Assembly (NCBI GenBank): GCA_033297075.1
Contig: MU858062.1
Location: 186,001 to 250,000 of the forward strand
Source of the DNA: Rhypophila decipiens
Taxonomy: Eukaryota > Ascomycota > Sordariomycetes > Sordariales > Naviculisporaceae
Length of the DNA stretch: 64,000 nt
Direction of reading: 5' to 3'
Part shown: piece by piece, positions 22,431 to 33,359 of the stretch
Layout of the letters: every line of letters begins with the position of its first letter
Position numbering within the stretch: the first letter of the stretch is position 1
Made by a program: the position numbers and the translations under genes
Notes under the pieces: generated by a model
The model's input: the letters and a program-made list of their open reading frames with translations, nothing else
Database searches by the model: none
What the model was told of the DNA's origin: nothing

Positions 22431-25030
22431 TGTTGAGTTGTGGAGAAGCTGTCCCGCCCACCATTTTATAAAGTTTCCTCCTGCCAGCCATGTGAAGACT
22501 TTACGAAAAGCTGGAATATCCAGTCAACTTTATTTTTATACAAGTAGTAAATCTCCTCCTGGATGTTACTTTCTTTTCATTTTTTCCTCAACCCGAATTA
22601 CCCACAATGCGTTGTCCAAAATCAGGTCATGTCGTGAAACAAACCAACCTCTCCAATCTCATATGAGGCTCGACCTATCGTCTGCTTTCAAACAATCGGC
22701 ATGCATGGGAAAGGTGAAATCCCGACTTCTTGCTTTTGCTCACCGAGCTCGCCACACCAACCCGACCCAGCTGTCGTCAACACCCACCGCAGCGACCCTG
22801 CCAGCCTAAACAAATTTCCCGATTTGGACCACACCGTCCAGACTACCAGGCAGGCAGACCTTGTGGCCGCCATGCGTATATCCCAGAACTTGGCCTCGCC
22901 ATGGCAAACCGGCCAGGGCAGGTAGGGCATTGATAGGGCAGAATTCTGCCTACTAATTATCATATCGGATCTTCTAATACCTACTATTTATAATACCAGC
23001 GTTCTTGAGAAGCAGGAACACAGAGAATGCAATGCACAACATCGGTTTCCCAAACCTGGACTTTCATATCAAACGAAACTACACTTTTCATACAAGCCGG
23101 GCGAACAATGATCGCCGACTGTCCCGGTATATCGGGTAGGTCGGTGTCTTTTCTAGTACCGATCAACCACATGAGTTCAAGTTTATCGAATGATCCAAAC
23201 CTTGCCTTTTCTCTTTTTTCTCTTGCTTCCTTTTCTCCTCTTTCGCGGCTCGCCTTCCCTCCCACGTCTCCCGTTAGAATTCACATGTGACTTGAATCTT
23301 CCTCGATGATGACATTCGGTCAATACATGGTTATCGAGGCTGAAATCTTGACTCCTGCCTCGTGACTTCATGCCCAAGCTCTCTTCCTCATCGGTTTGTT
23401 ATCCAGAAGGAGTATTAGTAAAAGAGAGCCCAACCCATTGCCTAGCTCCTTACGCCTACTGGTAGGTTGATATCGTGGAAGGTCATATGAAGAGAACCGG
23501 GAGAACAAGAACACAGAGGCTGGTGAAAGGCATACAGTCCAACAGTCAACCCCCCCCCCCCCCCAGCCTGCCTTTTCACCTACCTACCGGCGAGTACAAT
23601 ATACATCCGGTAGTATGACGTGTGCGTCTTGATACCACACACGCACCACATATCGGGCATTGCGTTCTGTATCACTACTACTGCAAGCCAGCCACAGGAA
23701 ATTCGAAAAGAGTGTGAAGAACAAGGCAAATTGTCATGTCGATATCAGGTGTGTGCCTGGTCCGCATCCCGCTGGCTTGCCGGGCTGGCTGACTGGCCCT
23801 TGGTGGAATCGAACATTGATACATACATACTTTGAGTACTAGTTCCGCAGATAACATCCAACCTCATCAGAATATCCTTGTACTTCGTTCTGATAGTCTT
23901 TTCTTCATAATCTTTCTTTCCCTCTGATCTGAGCCAGCCCAATGGTCTTCTGCCATCCTGGGACCAACCACTGGCGGACCTCTATGCGACCGACCCCCAT
24001 CCGGCCGGGCACCCAAAGAGCATAACCAAACGAGAGAGAATGAACTTGAGGGATCGCATGTCGTGCATGACTGACTGTACTTGTTCGGTTTCCCAAAATG
24101 ACACCCCCGATCTTGATGTTTCAGCCTTTACTCGCTCGGGTTGTTGTGGTCTCCTGTATAGTACATACCTGGCCGGCCTGATGGGGCCTGATCGGGTCTA
24201 GGTAGGTCGTCCTACGAACAGGCTCGGGGGAAGGCAAACAGACAGACCCATATGATGAAACCACTATTACACTAAACTACACTTGTACGTTAGACTAGAA
24301 AGAAACAAAATTGCCCGAGTTAGTTGGGTGATTGTGACTCTTTTATTCCCGTAGCCATATGAGTACTACTCCTGCTGAACCAAAATGTGCAAGGTGTCTT
24401 CTATAGCGAACCATTCCTCCGTAGGTCAATAGACACATCCTGACGAGATTGGGGTTCTACGTAGTAAAGTTAGAAAGGGTCTCTCTCTTCTTCTTCTCGC
24501 AAGGAATAACAACACCCGAGTCACGTACTAATTACTGGGCAAAAGTAGGTAACGTAGAAAACCAAAATGCCTTCAAACTACCATCATCTACCTAGGGTAT
24601 TCATAACATGCGTACATGCGTAGGTAGATACATACATACACCTGCCTCCAACTGCCCGTTTTGAAATTCAAATATACGCACGAAAACGCCCCAAGGGATG
24701 AACTTGAAGCAAGTGAAAGAGGAAAGATAAAAAAGAATTTAACTTGAGAATAAAGAAATCAACCAGATATGCGGTGATGCTATATAATGCAACTGGCACT
24801 CAAACCGAAGAAACAAGAACAACATTTTGCCGCCATGGTATTTACAACCCCTGAGTCCCAGAATAAATTAGTGGGTAATAATCGAACGAGAAAAGAAAAG
24901 AAAAAAAGATCAAAGAGGACGCAGAGAAGTGAAGCAAAAGATGAACAAAAAGAAAAGAAAATGCATAATGCCTTCAAACCTCCCAAGACAAGAAACCGAT
25001 ATCTCAGAATCGTTCTCACTGTGCTGCTGC
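22431..25030. other. Long gene-poor intergenic region
   Basis: About 2.6 kb without a supportable gene. It holds a run of 15 C, several CTAGGTA/TACCTAG words (24197-24207, 24587-24599, 24621-24630), and AT-rich sequence toward 25030 that is the 3' flank of the ArfGAP gene. Short ORFs on both strands are low-complexity or mutually overlapping. Confidence 0.5.
23550..23564. repeat. Homopolymer run of 15 C
   Basis: Fifteen consecutive C in the gene-poor region between tRNA-Phe and the ArfGAP gene. No gene context. Confidence 0.85.
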
Positions 25031-27322
25031 TCACCGCATAGCGTGGCTAGCACTCAAACTCGCAAATGCATCTGGGCTATGCCTTCCGTTCGTCCATTCC
25101 AGACCCACGGCCATCATGCTCTCTCGGCTCACATTATACGCCTTTTGCTGGGCCACTGATGTGTCAACCAGCGAGGCTGTTTGTTGCGGCTGTTGACCCA
25201 TCCCGGCGAAGGGATTCTTATTGCCGGTCATAGAGACGCCCGCGGGAGGTTGAGGCTGCTGCTGCTGCTGCTGGGGTGGAGCAGAGCTCGGGAATGGATT
25301 GTTTGACGCATATCCGCCTTGCCCAACCTGATTTTGCACCTGGTAGGGATTCGAAGGAGGAAGCACTTGTGCTTGTTGCGGCTGCTGCTGTTGCGGCTGC
25401 TGCTGTGGGTAATCGAAAAGTGCCATGATGGATGCTTTGTTTGCTCGTTGTGGAGCTGACCAAGTAGCATATCCTGTGGGGTGTGTCGGTAAGCCCGGCT
25501 GCTGCATCTGAGTCTGCCCCAGTTGTTGCTGGTAGAGCTGCTGCTGTTGCTGGTAGGGTTGCTGTTGTTGCTGATAGGGCTGTTGTTGTTGTTGTTGTTG
25601 TTGCTGTTGGACCGATTGAGCAAAAAAGGGATTGTTTCCCTGCTGTTGCTGTTGCGGAGCCTGTGTATAAAAGTTTGACTGCATCTGCTCTGGTATCTGC
25701 GTCAGAGTCGGCGACTGGATCCGTGTTGGGGAACGAGTGAAGGGATTGTTCCCAAAGCTGGCTGGCACAGCTCCCGTATTCACGGCTAATGGTTGCTGCA
25801 TCTGTTGCGGTACTTGGGCCTGCTGGCCTGCAAAGAATGGGTTGTAGCCGTTCGCAGCCTGAGCTGGCAGCGGATAAGTCTGGTTGCTGCTAAATGCCAT
25901 CGCATTGTAGTGCTGTGTAGAGGAAGGCGGCACCATCGACTGCTGATATGGATTCTGGGACGGCTGTGGGACGGCCATGCCTCCTGTATGATGTGGAAAC
26001 AATGGCTGAGAAGGCGGTGCCAGGGACAAGTTGCTGAATGTTTGTTCTAACCCTGCCGACTGCGGCATTGAAGGTAAACCGAACGGATTGTTGTTGGCGG
26101 CATACGGATTCTTGTTCTGCAAGGTGCCTGTGGACTGCGATGAGAGCGGCTGGGGAAACTGTGGCGCATCAAGAGCGTCAAAAGGGTTGTCACTTGATGG
26201 CGTCGTCGGTAAAGGCCGAGATGTATCCTTGTTGGAATAAGAGCCAACCGGGGTCAGACTTCGATTTGTTGGCAACGATGAGCCTCGAGACGGAGCCAAT
26301 CCGTTGCCGTTGGGTGACCGTGTGATCGTTCGGCTGTCCCCTTCCCCGAGTCGAACAAGCGCCTCTATCGTCTTCTCAAGATTGCCTCCTACGCCGTTAA
26401 GCACCAGCGCATTCCTCTGATCGTCCGTAAATCCCATGTCACGAAGTTTCGCCAGCTTCCTCTTTGTATCGTCCCCATCGTCATTGTCGTACTGGATGCT
26501 CACGCCAAAAGTCTGAGACGTCTTGTTCCGGCGCAATGCCGGCTGATCTGGAGGGCTCGCAGGACCATCCTTCTTTTTCGATTTGGAGCCGAGAGGGAAT
26601 ATGGACGATGCTGACCTGAGACCGAATCGACTTGGTGTCTTTGGGGGAAGCGGTGGAGGATTGTCGTCGGATTCCGTGCTGCCGGTGTTGTGTTTTCCTT
26701 TCGGAGCTAATGCGCGGTTCACATATTTCGAGCGAATAAACCGTTCCATGGCCCCGTCGGCTTCGTCTGCGTCTATGGGGACGGGTGGCTTCTTGTTCTG
26801 GGGATTGTACGTCTTGTTGGAGGAGGCGTTGCCGACTTTTCTCATGTTCTTCACCACCAAGTCAGCCCTGGCGTCCCAAGAGGCGGACAACGGTGTTATA
26901 GTACCTCGACTTGTTCGTTGGACCAGCTATCCATACTCAACGACTTGACCTTGGAGATGTGGGTGCCCAACTTGCGGTGGATTGCAGCGCACCGCATGCA
27001 GAGAAAGATGCCCAACTGAGGTGTCCATGTTAATCAACTGCGATCCGCGCTAATGATTTGATCGAGGGGGGGAAACATACGCTCCATGATGCCCAAGCTG
27101 TAAAACAAAACAGTTAGCCATATGCAAGGTACGCTGGTTTGACTCGACAGCGAACTCGATCCCGGGTTCGCATCATGCTCGACGCAAGGGACAAGATTGA
27201 AGCAACATACCAGGATTCTGGGCGTGACAATCAGCACAAAAGTTGTTGCCAGGTACCGAGACAAGCAGTTCGTGCAAAATCTTTTCGTTGCGCTCGCGCT
27301 GGCGCTTGGTCAGGGCCGACAT
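25031..27322 (-). CDS. ArfGAP protein with UBA domain and polyQ tail (Gts1/Ucp3-like)
   Basis: GTPase-activating protein for Arf GTPases, acting in vesicle traffic and endocytosis. Four exons (27322-27211, 27097-27081, 27015-26905, 26848-25031) give 685 residues. The ArfGAP zinc finger is C29-x2-C32-x16-C49-x2-C52, with the catalytic arginine R57 in AAIHRKLG and the following SLSMDSWSNEQVE and YNPQNKKPPVPID. A UBA domain follows at about 207-249 (LRDMGFTDDQRNALVLNG). The C-terminal half is Gln/Pro/Asn rich with repeated NPF-type motifs (NPFDAL, NPFTRS, NPFAGM) and a polyQ tract encoded around 25580-25615. NPF motifs bind EH-domain endocytic proteins. The order ArfGAP-UBA-polyQ matches yeast Gts1, and ArfGAP-UBA matches fission yeast Ucp3. 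Exon 2 is only 17 nt, and without it the zinc finger frame is broken. Confidence 0.95.
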
Positions 27323-29130
27323 GTCGCGTGATGTTGTCGAACGATCAATTCGGGTTCTGTAGTTTGCAAGTAACCTGTGATTCCAGCTTTCTTGTTAACC
27401 TCGGGCACGAGGTATGGTAGGTACGAAAATGGTTCTGGAAGTTCTCCTTTCCAATGGTGTGGTTGGGTCGGGAACCTGAACGTGCTGGCTGGGGGGCATG
27501 AACCAGTAAATCCATAATCCAGAGCCTGGGCAGGTGCTTGAGCGGGGGGTCGGGAGGCCAGGGGGGCTGGCACGAACCGCACTTTCTCGTTTATTAGCGG
27601 GGATTCACTCCAGAGAGCTGGGACGGAAGCCACTGGTTGAAAGGTCTGGTGCCGTGGTTTATTTTCCCGGGAACAGTCTGTTTTCGTTATTGAAGTACTG
27701 GATCTGGCAGGCACGAGCAGCAATATCGAGAGTAAGATATATTGGATGAGATCTGGTAAGAAATACACAATACATCAACTTGCCGTTGTATCCCGTCTTG
27801 ACAGTACCGGGACAATAAGACGAATATCCGTTTACGGACTTCAATATCCCGGATTTTGCTTGACATGAATGGATTTTATCTCCCGTCTCCTGGCAGCTCT
27901 TAACAATACCTCGCGGAGCCAAAAGTCCAACAGCATTAAGAATATCACATACATGTTCAATCTCACCTTCTTCCACGTGGATATCTCGTGGGCGCAAAGT
28001 CAATTCTTCAAGATTGAATGACGAAGACCGTGCCAAGCCATGCCTCTTGAATCGCGCACAGGACACGCTCTGGAGCACGCTGCGGTACCACCACTGACAG
28101 CGCTAGTGCAGGTGAAAAGGGGTTCCGGGTTAGGGTTTAGACTTGAAGATTCCGTCTCCCGTTCCCAAGACGCTTTCAACGCAATTGGTTGTTCGGAGAG
28201 AACCTTTAAAGCTCAGAGTTACCGACGGTGTTTTTCACCTCTCAGTCTTGCTTCTGGAGACTGTAAGTCGGCCGACTGGTTTGTTCATTCTGTTTTTGTT
28301 TTTTTTTTCGTTTCTTCATCTCTCTTCATGATCCAAGACTCAAAACCCACTCAACCTGCCGGCCGGCCAGTGCAGTTCCTTCCCCAGACTGCCCCTGAAT
28401 CCTGAATCAAAGCGTCGGGACGAGTGGAGTCGGGATCGGGGGGTTGATCACCGGCTAAGCGATGCTGCGATATCTTGATACGGATAAGCAAGATAAGATA
28501 AAACTTGGAAGCTGCCCCTCCAGCAACAAGATAGAAGTCGGCTGGGCTGGAATTGTGAGATTTCTAATGAGCAAAGAGATCTCACTACACCGAGGACGAG
28601 GATAATACTACTCTCAGAGCGGCCGCCGCTGCCGATATATCCATGTGATTTAGGCCTCCTTCCTCTTATCCTCTTCTTTGACAAGTTCAGAAACACAGAC
28701 GACTGGGCGAGCAAGATGAAATTGTCATCGGAAGGCTCGGGATGGGAAGTGAGAGGGAGGTGTGATGGATGGACTAACTGCCAAGTAAGAAGGTGAGAAA
28801 TCTGACAAACATCCCCTTATAGCAAGTAATCTGAATGCCGTGATAGGCACCATGTCACCATATCCCACTGATGCCGTTATGATCTGGTGTCTATCGTATT
28901 CTGAATCCTTTATCTACCTATCTCTCTTATTTTTCATCTCACCGCCCCAATCCACATATCTAAGCCCACATCATAAATACTGCTCAAACCTATACCGCTG
29001 AATATTAACTTGATCTGTAAATCGCTTCACTCATCGTCTTGTTCGTAAGTAATTATATTCCATCCAAGGCTAAGTCAACCAGCTCGCCAGTCCTGACGAC
29101 ATAAAACCAGGCCCCTTATTAAAAAGCATC
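27323..29130. other. Divergent intergenic region (ArfGAP / cupin)
   Basis: The region contains the promoters of two divergent genes. ORFs of 139 codons (minus, 27659-28078) and 121 codons (plus, 28040-28405) have no recognisable domain and overlap each other; I do not call them. A single telobox-like TTAGGGTTT lies at 28130-28138. Confidence 0.5.
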
Positions 29131-29808
29131 ATGACCATCTCAACCCCCAAGCCAGAGAGCCCTCTCACTCCCTACTTCCCCGTCCCAACCAAGGACACGT
29201 CCAAGCAAGCACCAAAAGAAGAGGCCCCTCAAATCGACGCCGTAATAAACGCCCTAAAAATGCTCCCGCACATAGAAGGAGGCTACTACGCAGAAACCGA
29301 CCGGGACCCTCGCCTCGTGCCCAGTCCATTCCCAGATACCCCATCCTCCCCAGATTTCTTCCAACGACAAGGCTTCAACCCGTCCCATCGTAACGCCTCG
29401 ACGACGATATACTACCTCATCACGCCCAACTCGCCACAGGGCAACTTCCACCGGAACCGGGCGAGAACAGTGCACACTTTGCACAGAGGACGAGGGCGGT
29501 ACGTGCTTATCCATGCCGACGAGGAGGGCAAGGAAAAGAGGGTCGAGAGTTTCGTCGTTGGGTTGGATGTTGCGCGGGGAGAGAAGCCGCAGTGGATTGT
29601 TGAGGGGGGCAAGTACAAGGCTAGTTATTTGCTGCCTGATGTTGAGGGGGGAGAGGGCGGCGGAGAGGCGAGTGGTTGGTTGTTGATTTCCGAAACGGTG
29701 GTTCCGGGCTTCGAGTTCTTTGATCATGACTTCTTGACCAAGTCCGGGTTGAAGGAGTTGGTTGGCGAGGAGAAAGCTGCCGAGCTTGACTGGTTGGCGA
29801 GGGAGTGA
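29131..29808 (+). CDS. DUF985 (Cupin_5) family protein
   Basis: Intronless 225-residue protein of the RmlC-like cupin fold, DUF985/Cupin_5 family. It shows the family N-terminal signature (LKMLPHIEGGYYAETDRDP), the strand TIYYLITPNSPQGNFHRNRA, HTLHRGRGRYVLIHADEEG, a Gly-rich loop, and the terminal SETVVPGFEFFDHDFLT. About 35 disordered residues precede the domain. Some members are linked to sugar or nucleotide-sugar metabolism, but no activity can be assigned here. The stop codon lies only 34 bp from that of the convergent methyltransferase, so the two 3' UTRs must overlap. Confidence 0.92.
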   Translation: MTISTPKPESPLTPYFPVPTKDTSKQAPKEEAPQIDAVINALKMLPHIEGGYYAETDRDPRLVPSPFPDTPSSPDFFQRQGFNPSHRNASTTIYYLITPNSPQGNFHRNRARTVHTLHRGRGRYVLIHADEEGKEKRVESFVVGLDVARGEKPQWIVEGGKYKASYLLPDVEGGEGGGEASGWLLISETVVPGFEFFDHDFLTKSGLKELVGEEKAAELDWLARE

Positions 29809-29842
29809 AAATGTTGGTCAATATAAATATCGAGACAATCTA

Positions 29843-31243
29843 TCAGGCAACACGCATTTCCGAGTCGTCTGGTTTTCGTCCCCAGACACATATCACCCTC
29901 TGGTAAGAGTGAACTTGTCGGTTAAATAGGCTCTTTCGCACATTGATCAAGTACACCTGTTGAAGAAGCAGTTCTCATGTTAGCATCCACTCCGTGCACG
30001 AGCCTCGTTTGTTCTTACCTCAATCTCCTCCATCGTCTTACCCAGCACCCGGTTGAATAAATCCAGAGTGAACCCACTAAGCCCGGTCATGACGTTCCGC
30101 TGCCACAACAGACCAAGATACTTCAGCCTCGGATCCTTGGGCCAGCCGTTGGTCGGGATCTTGAAGACCATCTCCTGCACGTCCACAAAGCCGACCTCCT
30201 CCATCCAGCCTTTTATCTGGTTGGCCATGTTGAGCTGCCGGTTTGTGACCTCGGACGCCTCGCAGAGCTTGACTGCCCAATCCAGCCAAGCGTGACCCTC
30301 TGTCATGGTCCCGTCGTCACAGCCCGGCAGACACTCGAGCTCCTGGCACTCTAGCCACCCGCCGGGCTCGAGCTTGTCAAAGGCTTTTTGGATGATCTGT
30401 GTCTTCATATCTGACCAGCAACCGAGGGTGACCCGTGTGTGGATGTAGTCGAATCGCTCCGGGTAGTCCCATTCTTCTGTTCTGCAAAAAGGCATAGCAG
30501 TGTCAGGATTTGTTTCTGAACGTCATGGGACCATCAAGTGAAAAGACTTACGAATCCTCGATGAAGAACCTCACGTTCAGAGGCACATACTGAGGTTGGA
30601 TTGGCGAAAGGTCTGTGCCTACTATTTTTGCCTCTGGGAACTCGTCACCCATTTCGATAGCCCAGGTTCCCGTCCCTGTCGCGATGTCGAGGATATTCTT
30701 GGGCGGTTTCTCTTTCGAGAAGGGCGCCAGGTAGTTGCGCCCGTCCATTACCAGCTTGATGATCTCGTGCTGGTCATCCAGGCGTTCGATTTCTGTTGGA
30801 TCGTTTGGATAATTGTACGCTGACATGGCCGGACAGGCTTCAAGTCAGCTTCAGGGTCCCAAGTATGGCCAACGAAGCGAAAGGGGCCAGGTCATGTCAC
30901 CAACATACAGCCAGAGCGATAAGAATGATATGTCCTCCCAAAGCGTTCTTCGGATGCCGCTATGCTCTCGGTGATGGACAATGTGTCCCTACAAGTGGTG
31001 TTCAGCTAAGTATAAATGGTCCAAACAAAGAGGAGAGGCATGCATACATTCTACCATGGTGAGACGACAATCCTTCATTGGACTAGGTAGACCCCATGTT
31101 AGGCTGTGAAGACGACAAATCGGCGCTCAGCCATGCAACTGATAATCACCACATACATCTGCTTCAATGCGGTTCGAATCCGTCAGATATTTCTCAAAGG
31201 TGAACTCGTAGTTGTCAAGACTACGCCCGCTCATGAACGACAT
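29843..31243 (-). CDS. LaeA-like SAM-dependent methyltransferase
   Basis: Class I methyltransferase related to the fungal LaeA family. Six exons (31243-31157, 31082-31048, 30988-30909, 30819-30552, 30481-30019, 29956-29843) give 348 residues in one frame. The family hallmark GRTYHSYRSGSYNYPND and RLDDQHEI precede SAM motif I ILDIATGTGTWAIEM (~110-124) and VGTDLSPIQP. Later come LEPGGWLECQELE and, from the last exon, the family C-terminus INVRKSLFNRQVHSY with VWGRKPDD. The last exon is supported by a TGCTAAC branch and CAACAG acceptor. Without it the protein would end in a non-conserved tail. Exons 1 and 2 are the least certain, with exon 2 resting on frame and splice sites. LaeA itself regulates secondary metabolism, but the many paralogues have mostly unknown targets. 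Confidence 0.88.
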
Positions 31244-33359
31244 GGTGACGAAGGGGCACTTTTGAACTTGTTGGTGAAGGTGTGAAATCCCAGACGGATG
31301 ATGTTGGATGTCGGCAAAGAGACAGGATAACGGTGAAGGGAAAGAGACCTGACTTGTGGGAGCAAGTAAAGACCAAGCCGGAACGGGGAAGGGATGTCCA
31401 AAGTAGCACGTAGTGCCTAGTCTCTTTGAATGATGCACTTGGGGACTGGGGTCCAAGGCAGGGAATCTGAATTTTTTCGAAACCTTTTCAGGGAAAAAGA
31501 GAAAGCAACAAGCTGGTAGGTGTGTCGTAAGAAGGGATCATGAGAAAAAGGGCCGAGCCGACTCCCCGTAATAAAACATAAAATATAAACCCAAATCTCG
31601 GTGCCCGCCCCTAGGAGGCTAGTCCCTCAACTGTCAAGTCACATCGCACTTGCTGGGCTCGGCATCAGTCCGGCTGTCATTGAAACAGACCCAACGGGCT
31701 GGTTCACCCTCCCTCCTTGGAGTGTAACCTGTGCTGGAGCTTGGAGGGGGGGGGGGGGGGCGGGAAGTGGGTAGTGGATAGCCACAGAAACGATTCCCAG
31801 CCGACTGGGTACGGCAGTTACGGAGACGGTTATGTCGGCTCCAGGGGAACGGTTGTCGGGACGTTTTGCTGCGCACCACTTTGGGGGCGGTTGGTGGTCA
31901 ACTACCCTCTCCCACGGAACTTGTGAAACATTGGCGATTTCCCATTGAAGGATTATTTTAACAAACGTTTGCTTGATGTTCTTTGTGGTTTTCGCAACAG
32001 CCGTCCTTGACTCCTCGTCGGTGTCGACATTACATAGGGGCACACGGGAGCAATGGAAGGGTAGCTTGAGCTAGCAGACAATCAGTCAAGGCCGAGGCTC
32101 CCCCCAGCTCCCCGACCACGGCCGCAATGGAAGAGAGAAATGGACCGAAGGCCTGGACCACCGACTAAATTGTCGTGATCCTCTCATGTAACCCATCCTG
32201 AGTCTGCAAGAGGTAAAAGCTCGTCACGGTTTGTGATATGCTCGGACTGTTCGGAGCATGTCCGATCGAGAGAAGAGAGGTCCAGTGAGCGTCGCCAAGC
32301 AAACAAAAAGAAGAAATTCTTGTCAACTCTCGCGGCTGGCAGTGATGGCGCCAGCATGGTGACCCAGGAACCCCTGCTGCAGTTGCCGAGATCATCCCCG
32401 GTCGCGATGATCCTCTGCAGTGGTCCCGGGGTGGTTCAATGATCTCGTAATGGCCCAAAGCAGCAAAAACCACGACCAGCAGAAGCGAGCTTCCACCTTT
32501 CCGTTTCCTACTCTAATCAGTAGAGACGCATTGCTTTTGTTTCTTCAAAGTCTTCCTCCGACCCTTGACAGCGGGGTTTTTTTACTACCTGCCGGCCTCG
32601 GATGATTTTTGAGCAGTTGTTGAAGAGTCCGGGGAGTCGGAGTCCAGGAAGAAGTGGTACCTAGTATCCGCCGTTTTGTCATGAAACCAATTCCTTGTGA
32701 ACTGGAAGAAGAAAAGGCGGTGTGGGATACGATACAGGAACCAAGGAGAGTTCCTGATTTACATGAGGATCACTATCCGCGGAGCCAGAGTTTAGTGATT
32801 GTCAACAATTCATCAAATGGGATTTGGCAGGCTGGAATTTGGAAAGGATGTCATGTCGGTGGGTGGTCTTCCGTTAACACCACCTTCCGGTACACGCCGA
32901 TGGTTCCTCAGCGTAACATCCGTATCGGATACGGTTCGATACGCTACTCGACATGAGAACAACCTAGATTAAGAGAACTCATTGATGAGGATGTATCTGA
33001 TCAAGAACAATTTACAATGATCATAATCCTGAAACTTCAGTTCAAGTGCTCTCCCTGATTAACTGTTGTTAGAAGGAAGCTTAGATTATTCTTTTAAACA
33101 AGAGATCCGTTGTGGGATAACGGCAGTATCCGCCAGAACGGATACCACGGCGACACCCCTCGATATCTCCGTTTTCCAACGGCACCTTCCTCATCGGAGA
33201 CCGCACCATCTTCAGTTTTGTATCAAGACAAAATACCTGGTAGTAATAATTTCACGAACCCGGGACTGGAAATTGACCCGGATCGGCAAACAAGGCAAGG
33301 AAGAACTCGCAATAAGACGATATTAGCGGTCAGGGCAGTATATCAGGATAGCAACAACC
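31244..33359. other. Divergent intergenic region (methyltransferase / decarboxylase)
   Basis: About 2.1 kb holding two divergent promoters. No supported gene. It includes a run of 15 G and one TACCTAG word (32658-32664). ORFs of 100-134 codons here lack recognisable domains. Confidence 0.5.
31746..31760. repeat. Homopolymer run of 15 G
   Basis: Fifteen consecutive G in the divergent intergenic region upstream of the methyltransferase. No gene context. Confidence 0.85.

Noticed and set aside
27659..28405. Two overlapping ORFs (139 codons minus, 121 codons plus) in the ArfGAP/cupin region
   Set aside because: They overlap on opposite strands, have unusual composition and no recognisable domain or splice partners.
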